Below, in pieces: positions 59,684 to 64,000 of a DNA stretch of 64,000 bases. The stretch lies in assembly GCF_042466115.1 (NCBI RefSeq), contig NZ_JAXHBQ010000001.1:3100001-3164000 (forward strand), given 5' to 3'. The stretch's first letter is position 1, and every line of letters begins with the position of its first letter. The translations under genes and the position numbers were made by a program. The stretch comes from SW4 sp042466115 (GTDB taxonomy: Bacteria > Pseudomonadota > Alphaproteobacteria > Rhodobacterales > Rhodobacteraceae). The notes under the pieces were generated by a model. The model saw only the letters and a list, made by a program, of their open reading frames with translations. It did no database searches and was not told where the DNA came from.

Positions 59684-61333
59684 ATGCTACGTCATCTTGA
59701 AATCAGGGACATGCTGATCATCGACCACTTGGACCTTGCGTTCCAGCCGGGTCTGAATGTGCTGACCGGTGAAACCGGCGCGGGCAAGTCTATCTTGCTG
59801 GATTCATTGGGGTTTGTGCTGGGTTGGCGTGGGCGCGCCGAACTGGTGCGCGCCGGTGCCGATCAGGGCGAAGTGACGGCGGTGTTCGATTTGCCAGCCG
59901 GTCACGCGGCCCATGACGTGTTGCAAGATGCAGGGATCGCGGCCGAGGATGATCTGATCCTGCGCCGCATCAACACCACGGACGGGCGCAAGACCGCGTG
60001 GGTCAATGACCGGCGTGTCAGTGGCGAGGTGCTGCGCGCCTTGTCCGATACCTTGATCGAACTGCATGGCCAGAACGATGATCGCGGGCTTTTGAATCCG
60101 CGCGGCCACCGGCAATTGCTGGATGATTTCGCCGCGGCCAGCCCCTTGGTTGATGCAACGCGCAGCGCTTGGCGCGCGCTGGCTACTGCGCAAAAGGCGC
60201 TGCACGCTGCCGAGGCCAGGATCGCCGAAGCCCGCGCCGAGGAAGACTATCTGCGCCATGCGGTCGCCGAACTTGATCAACTGGCCCCCGAAGCGGGCGA
60301 GGAAGCCAAACTTGATGCGGCGCGCCGACTGATGCAGGCGGCCGAGAAGATCCGCGAAGACATCGCCCGCGCCCGCGAAGCTTTGGGCCTGCAGGGCGCC
60401 GAAGGGATGATCACCGACGCGTCCCGCTGGTTGGGCGGTGTGGCGGATCGTGCCGAAGGGCAGCTGGATGCGCCGATGGCCGCGTTGGAACGCGTGATGC
60501 TCGATCTGGACGAGGCGCAACAGGGGGTCGAGGCCTGTCTGGACGCGCTTGCCTTTAACCCGCACGAGTTGGAAGAGTGCGAAGAACGCCTGTTCGCGAT
60601 CCGTGGCCTGGCGCGCAAGCACGATGTCCTGCCCGACGATCTGGGTGATTTTGCTGACGGGCTGCGCGCGCGTCTGACGGTATTGGACAGTGGCGCGGCT
60701 GATCTGGCGGCGCTGACGCGGGCAGTTGCAGATGCGCAGGCCGCGTATGACAAAGCGGCGCAAAAGCTGGGTGCGGCACGGCGCGCCGCCGCGACCCGTC
60801 TGGACAGCGCCATGGCAGCCGAACTTGCCCCCCTCAAGATGGAACGCGCTGTTTTCGCAACGGAAATCACAGGTGCCGACGCCGGGCCTGACGGTATCGA
60901 CGCAGTATCCTTTACCGTGGCGACCAACCCTGGCGCGCCTGCCGGACCACTGGGTAAAATCGCCTCGGGCGGCGAACTTAGCCGGTTCCTGCTTGCGCTC
61001 AAGGTGTGCCTGACAGGGGAAGACAGCGATCTCACGTTGATTTTCGACGAGATTGATCGCGGTGTCGGCGGGGCCACCGCCGATGCGGTCGGGCGCCGTT
61101 TGGCCGATCTGGCGCAGGGCGGGCAGGTGCTTGTGGTGACCCATTCACCGCAGGTCGCGGCCTTGGGCGGACATCACTGGCGCGTTGAAAAGCAGCAGGA
61201 CGACAGCGTCACGCTGTCAACTGTCGTGGCGCTCGACGGCCATGCGCGGATCGACGAAATCGCACGCATGCTGTCGGGCGACCGCGTCACCGACGAGGCC
61301 CGCGCGGCAGCCCGCGCCCTGATGGATGCCTGA
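59684..61333 (+). CDS. recN: DNA repair protein RecN
   Basis: 549 residues, SMC-like ATPase. Walker A GLNVLTGETGAGKSILLDSLGFVLG, ELHGQNDDRGLLNPRGHRQLLDDFA, a central coiled coil (residues about 160-370), signature IASGGELSRFLLALKVCL and Walker B LTLIFDEIDRGVGGATADAVGRRLADLA, then VTHSPQVAALGGHH. It acts in double-strand break repair. It probably shares a transcript with bamD. Confidence 0.97.
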   Translation: MLRHLEIRDMLIIDHLDLAFQPGLNVLTGETGAGKSILLDSLGFVLGWRGRAELVRAGADQGEVTAVFDLPAGHAAHDVLQDAGIAAEDDLILRRINTTDGRKTAWVNDRRVSGEVLRALSDTLIELHGQNDDRGLLNPRGHRQLLDDFAAASPLVDATRSAWRALATAQKALHAAEARIAEARAEEDYLRHAVAELDQLAPEAGEEAKLDAARRLMQAAEKIREDIARAREALGLQGAEGMITDASRWLGGVADRAEGQLDAPMAALERVMLDLDEAQQGVEACLDALAFNPHELEECEERLFAIRGLARKHDVLPDDLGDFADGLRARLTVLDSGAADLAALTRAVADAQAAYDKAAQKLGAARRAAATRLDSAMAAELAPLKMERAVFATEITGADAGPDGIDAVSFTVATNPGAPAGPLGKIASGGELSRFLLALKVCLTGEDSDLTLIFDEIDRGVGGATADAVGRRLADLAQGGQVLVVTHSPQVAALGGHHWRVEKQQDDSVTLSTVVALDGHARIDEIARMLSGDRVTDEARAAARALMDA

Positions 61334-61648
61334 TAAACCTTGCAAGACGGTGACGGGAATATCGCAGCCAACGGCGATCAGATCGGCGCGACCCGATCGC
61401 CCGCAAACAACAACGGCCGGACGGTGTTTTGCACGGAAATACGTTTGTGCCATTGCCACCATCCGGCCTGTCATTGCGCCGCAGATGCGGCTGTTTTGAA
61501 AAATGTGCGTTGTGACCACTCACCTTCACGCGGCACGTTGAAAATCTAATCTGGTGCCTTTCGGCGGTTTGGAAAAAGCAGCGTCTCTATGGAATCAGAA
61601 TACAATAATGGCAGGTAGGCGTCATACCCCAAACAGGGTAATGCCCGG
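61334..61648. other. Convergent non-coding gap with hairpins
   Basis: A long imperfect hairpin (GGCCGGACGGTG at 61415, CACCATCCGGCC at 61457), a GCCGCAGATGCGGC hairpin followed by TGTTTTG at 61478-61497 (possible recN terminator), and AACAGGGT / ACCCTGTT (61632, 61652) spanning the stop of the minus-strand regulator gene. No gene-like frame seen. Confidence 0.5.
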
Positions 61649-63415
61649 TTAACCCTGTTGAAATTCTTCGATTAACGGGACGACATCGCGCCATTTCAGG
61701 AAAAACAACAACTGACCCGCGTCTGGATAGACGCGAAAATCAATCCACGGGTGATCGTTTTGATGTTCGCTCAATGTGGCGGGCGGCACCTGCGGGTCTT
61801 GCAATCCGTTCAGGAACACCACGGGCACCGACCCTTTCAGCGCCGCAACTTCGGCGGTCCAATCGGTGGTTTCATGTGCGATGACCTCGCGCGAAAACGC
61901 GTCATGGGCCGAATGGGTGTCCGACAGGGCAACTTCGGATCCGCAGACGATCGCCTCATAGACTTCGTCAATTTCAAAGGTTGCCACATCGGCTTGCGAC
62001 TTGCCGTAAACCGCGTTCACGAAACCCCGCTTGCCCAGCTTGCGTGCAAGGGCAAAACCGGCCTTGACCATAAAGGGCAAAAGGTGCGGCGTATAGCGCG
62101 CGCCGGCCAGAATAAAGCGGTGCCATTTGTCCATGCGTTCGTATTGTTCGGCCCGCGTCAAAGGCAGGACACCCGCGCAACAGATCAACCCGGTCAGACG
62201 TTCGGGATAGGCTGCGTGAAAGGCGATGGCGATGAAACTGTCGCCACCCAGGGTGATCAGCGGCAGCTTGTCCACGCCCAGATGATCCAGCAGCGCGCAC
62301 ATGTCATCGGCCAGTTGCGCCACATAAGGCACGCCTTTGCGCAGCGGCGTCGACATGCCGTAACCGGGGCGCACAGGCACTATGATCTTGATGCCACGGC
62401 GCGCGGCTTCGGCCTCGGCGCTGGCGGGCCAGCGCACCAATCCATAATCCAGAGGGAAGAAAAAGCAGGGTTTGCCCGCCGGATCGCCCAGGATCAGGTA
62501 ATCAAGGCGGCGCCCGTCCACCGTTGTCATGCTTTGGAACGGTCGCGGTTCAAGCGTGTCGAACCCTTGGGATGTTTCAGGTGTCTGTGCGGCAATTTCC
62601 TCGGAAAACTGCGCGATTTCCATGGTCGACAGGGTCAGGCGCACCAGTTCGGACTGGCTGCGCGTTTCGGTCTTGCCCATCACCGATTTCAGTTGCGCGC
62701 GTATCGTATCAATGCTGCGCCCGCGCGCATCGGCAATATCGCTCAGGGACTGGCCAAGAGTGAGCCCGCGCACCACCTCGATTTCGGTGGGCGACAGATC
62801 AAAGGCGGTGTGCAGCATGTCGCCAAAGGCGGCGGGCCATTGCACCTGGGAACTTAGAATGATCACGAAGGGCTGCTTGTCCGCAGGGGTCACGATCCGC
62901 AAATGTGCCACCATCGGTCGGTCCGTTTCGGCCATCCGCAGCCGCAAGATCACCGGATCGTGGGAATTGCCGTTGATCAACCGGTCGGCCTGCGCGGTCA
63001 AAAGCGCGGCCTCGCCATCGGCCAGTGGCAGTTCGCGCAAATGCGCACCGCTGGTCACACCAAACACCTGTGCACCTGCGGCATTGACCGCGATCAGACG
63101 CAAGGACTTGTCGACCGCCAGCGCCGCCGTCTGCCTGATCCGTGCGATCATCGCTTGCGGCGTGTCGTTTTCGGTTTCCGCGATAAAGCGGTCCAGCACC
63201 TTGTCGGCCCGCTGGAAGTGGCCGGTAAAGGCATCAAGCCCAAGGGCAGGCGCACCGCTCTCATTCGCGCTTGCGGCCCGTTGAGGGGCAATCATTGCCT
63301 CCCAGTGGTCCAGCAGTTCCTCATAACGCATCGGGTTGACCGCCACCTCGTATAGGCGGTCGATCACCCCACCGTCATCGGCGGCGTCTTTCGGTGTATC
63401 GCGGTCAGAAGTCAT
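61649..63415 (-). CDS. LuxR-type HTH protein fused to a degenerate alpha/beta-hydrolase
   Basis: 588 residues. Residues 1-190 are PAS-like (AALAVDKSLRLIAVNAAGAQVFG). Residues 200-265 form a LuxR/GerE helix-turn-helix (LSPTEIEVVRGLTLGQSLSDIADARGRSIDTIRAQLKSVMGKTETRSQSELV). Residues 295-588 are an alpha/beta-hydrolase with the nucleophile elbow GGDSFIA (Ser393) and acid in GLQDPQVP (Asp540). The place of the catalytic His reads DAGQLLFFLKW, with Gln568. The hydrolase is therefore probably a ligand sensor rather than an enzyme. Divergent from the ClC gene across about 175 bp. Confidence 0.85.
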   Translation of the reverse strand: MTSDRDTPKDAADDGGVIDRLYEVAVNPMRYEELLDHWEAMIAPQRAASANESGAPALGLDAFTGHFQRADKVLDRFIAETENDTPQAMIARIRQTAALAVDKSLRLIAVNAAGAQVFGVTSGAHLRELPLADGEAALLTAQADRLINGNSHDPVILRLRMAETDRPMVAHLRIVTPADKQPFVIILSSQVQWPAAFGDMLHTAFDLSPTEIEVVRGLTLGQSLSDIADARGRSIDTIRAQLKSVMGKTETRSQSELVRLTLSTMEIAQFSEEIAAQTPETSQGFDTLEPRPFQSMTTVDGRRLDYLILGDPAGKPCFFFPLDYGLVRWPASAEAEAARRGIKIIVPVRPGYGMSTPLRKGVPYVAQLADDMCALLDHLGVDKLPLITLGGDSFIAIAFHAAYPERLTGLICCAGVLPLTRAEQYERMDKWHRFILAGARYTPHLLPFMVKAGFALARKLGKRGFVNAVYGKSQADVATFEIDEVYEAIVCGSEVALSDTHSAHDAFSREVIAHETTDWTAEVAALKGSVPVVFLNGLQDPQVPPATLSEHQNDHPWIDFRVYPDAGQLLFFLKWRDVVPLIEEFQQG

Positions 63416-63591
63416 TGTGCAGCATTCACTTCCCTTATCGCATCATAGCCTTACACGTCGGAAAAAGCGAACATTTCCCACTGAGTAGCCAAACAGGCCA
63501 AGATATCCGTTTTTCCGACCCCATCCCTCTTGCCCTTTGGCGTGATCCAGCCATGCTGGGCTTCAAATTGGTGCGACGGGCAAGGAAATCA

Positions 63592-64000
63592 ATGGCCAAT
63601 CAGGACGATCATTGGATTGAGAAGACACGTTCCGCGCTGCAACAGACCTTGTCACATGGCTGGGAAATGGTGCGCACACGTGGCCCGTCACAAGTGCAAT
63701 TCTGGTTTATTGCGCTGGTGATCGGCATTGCCGCCGGATTTGCTGCGCTGTTGTTTCGTTTGGGCATCGAATGGCTGCAAGCATTGCTCTACGGCACCGA
63801 TGACGTGAACCGCCTGCACAGCTTTGCCGCCTCGCTGGAATGGTACTGGGTCCTGGCGATCCCGATTTGCGGCGGGCTGGTGGTTGGTATCTTGCTGGAC
63901 CGTTTTACCGATGACGGGCGCGTGCGCTCGGTCGCGGATGTGATCGAGGGGGCCGCGCTGAATGACGGGCGGGTCGAGGTGCGCCGCGGGGCCGTATCGG
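63592..64000 (+). CDS. ClC family chloride channel/transporter, N-terminal part
   Basis: Cut by the right edge after 136 codons. ATG at 63592 follows AAGGAAAT; ATG at 63553 is in frame and would add 13 residues. After a 35-residue cytoplasmic stretch comes FWFIALVIGIAAGFAALLFRLGIEWLQ (helix B) and WYWVLAIPICGGLVVGILLDRF, as in ClC proteins, then RVRSVADVIEGAALNDGRV. The selectivity motif GxxGP lies outside the window, so channel versus antiporter cannot be judged. Confidence 0.85.
   Translation, partial: MANQDDHWIEKTRSALQQTLSHGWEMVRTRGPSQVQFWFIALVIGIAAGFAALLFRLGIEWLQALLYGTDDVNRLHSFAASLEWYWVLAIPICGGLVVGILLDRFTDDGRVRSVADVIEGAALNDGRVEVRRGAVS

Noticed and set aside
59804..61144. Minus-strand open frame of 446 codons over recN
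   Set aside because: Antisense to a well-supported recN; composition typical of shadow frames.
61751..62857. Plus-strand open frame of 368 codons over the LuxR-hydrolase gene
   Set aside because: Translation is low-complexity and His/Arg/Gln-rich; the minus-strand gene has clear domains.

Overview
The window looks like a chromosomal segment from a Rhodobacteraceae (Roseobacter-group) alphaproteobacterium. This rests on the high-GC codon use, the order of the complete mra/mur/fts (dcw) cluster, the DUF1127 gene followed by CCUCCUCCC-loop RNAs, the long mraZ leader, and the typical family gene content (DUF2484, GSCFA, Hint-domain protein, LuxR-hydrolase fusion). The genus cannot be read from the sequence alone.

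Layout. 1-3.8 kb: right end of a genomic island. It holds the C-terminal part of an SF2 helicase, an overlapping GIY-YIG nuclease gene and a tyrosine integrase pointing away from the 3' end of tRNA-Tyr. 4-7.2 kb: rlmB and small housekeeping or unknown genes. 7.2-12.9 kb: a histidine cluster (hisB, hisH, hisA, hisF, hisE) on the minus strand, interrupted by a Hint-domain protein, a small membrane protein and an opposing DUF2147 gene. 13-18 kb: two small genes, then a six-gene Zur-controlled zinc locus resembling zrgABCDE, with a clear Zur operator. 18-26 kb: tRNA-Gly, terC, a phosphoesterase with a tiny secreted partner, a VOC gene remnant, pyruvate carboxylase, an FMN-dependent 2-hydroxyacid dehydrogenase and a ZIP-like transporter. 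26-32 kb: uvrD with an atypical low-GC internal insert, a GSCFA protein, and a divergent lysE/lrp pair.

32.1-32.8 kb holds the most striking non-coding element. Nine stem-loops at about 43-nt spacing each display CCUCCUCC(C) in the loop. They follow a DUF1127 gene on the minus strand and end in a terminator hairpin. They resemble the CcsR (cuckoo) RNAs of Rhodobacter, but the array is longer and is built from two related four-hairpin blocks plus one.

34.6-58.7 kb: mrp, a GNAT gene, then a long leader with a MraZ-box-like array (TGGRN every 10 nt) and an UpsM-like leader RNA ending in a strong hairpin. The dcw cluster follows: mraZ, rsmH, ftsL, ftsI, murE, murF, mraY, murD, (BaiN-like flavoprotein on the opposite strand), ftsW, murG, murC, six small, mostly membrane, genes, murB, ddl, ftsQ, ftsA, ftsZ, lpxC. 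Two copies of a double-hairpin intergenic repeat sit inside it. 58.8-64 kb: bamD, recN, a LuxR-type regulator fused to an alpha/beta-hydrolase that has lost its catalytic histidine, and the start of a ClC chloride channel.

No CRISPR array, rRNA or complete insertion sequence was seen.
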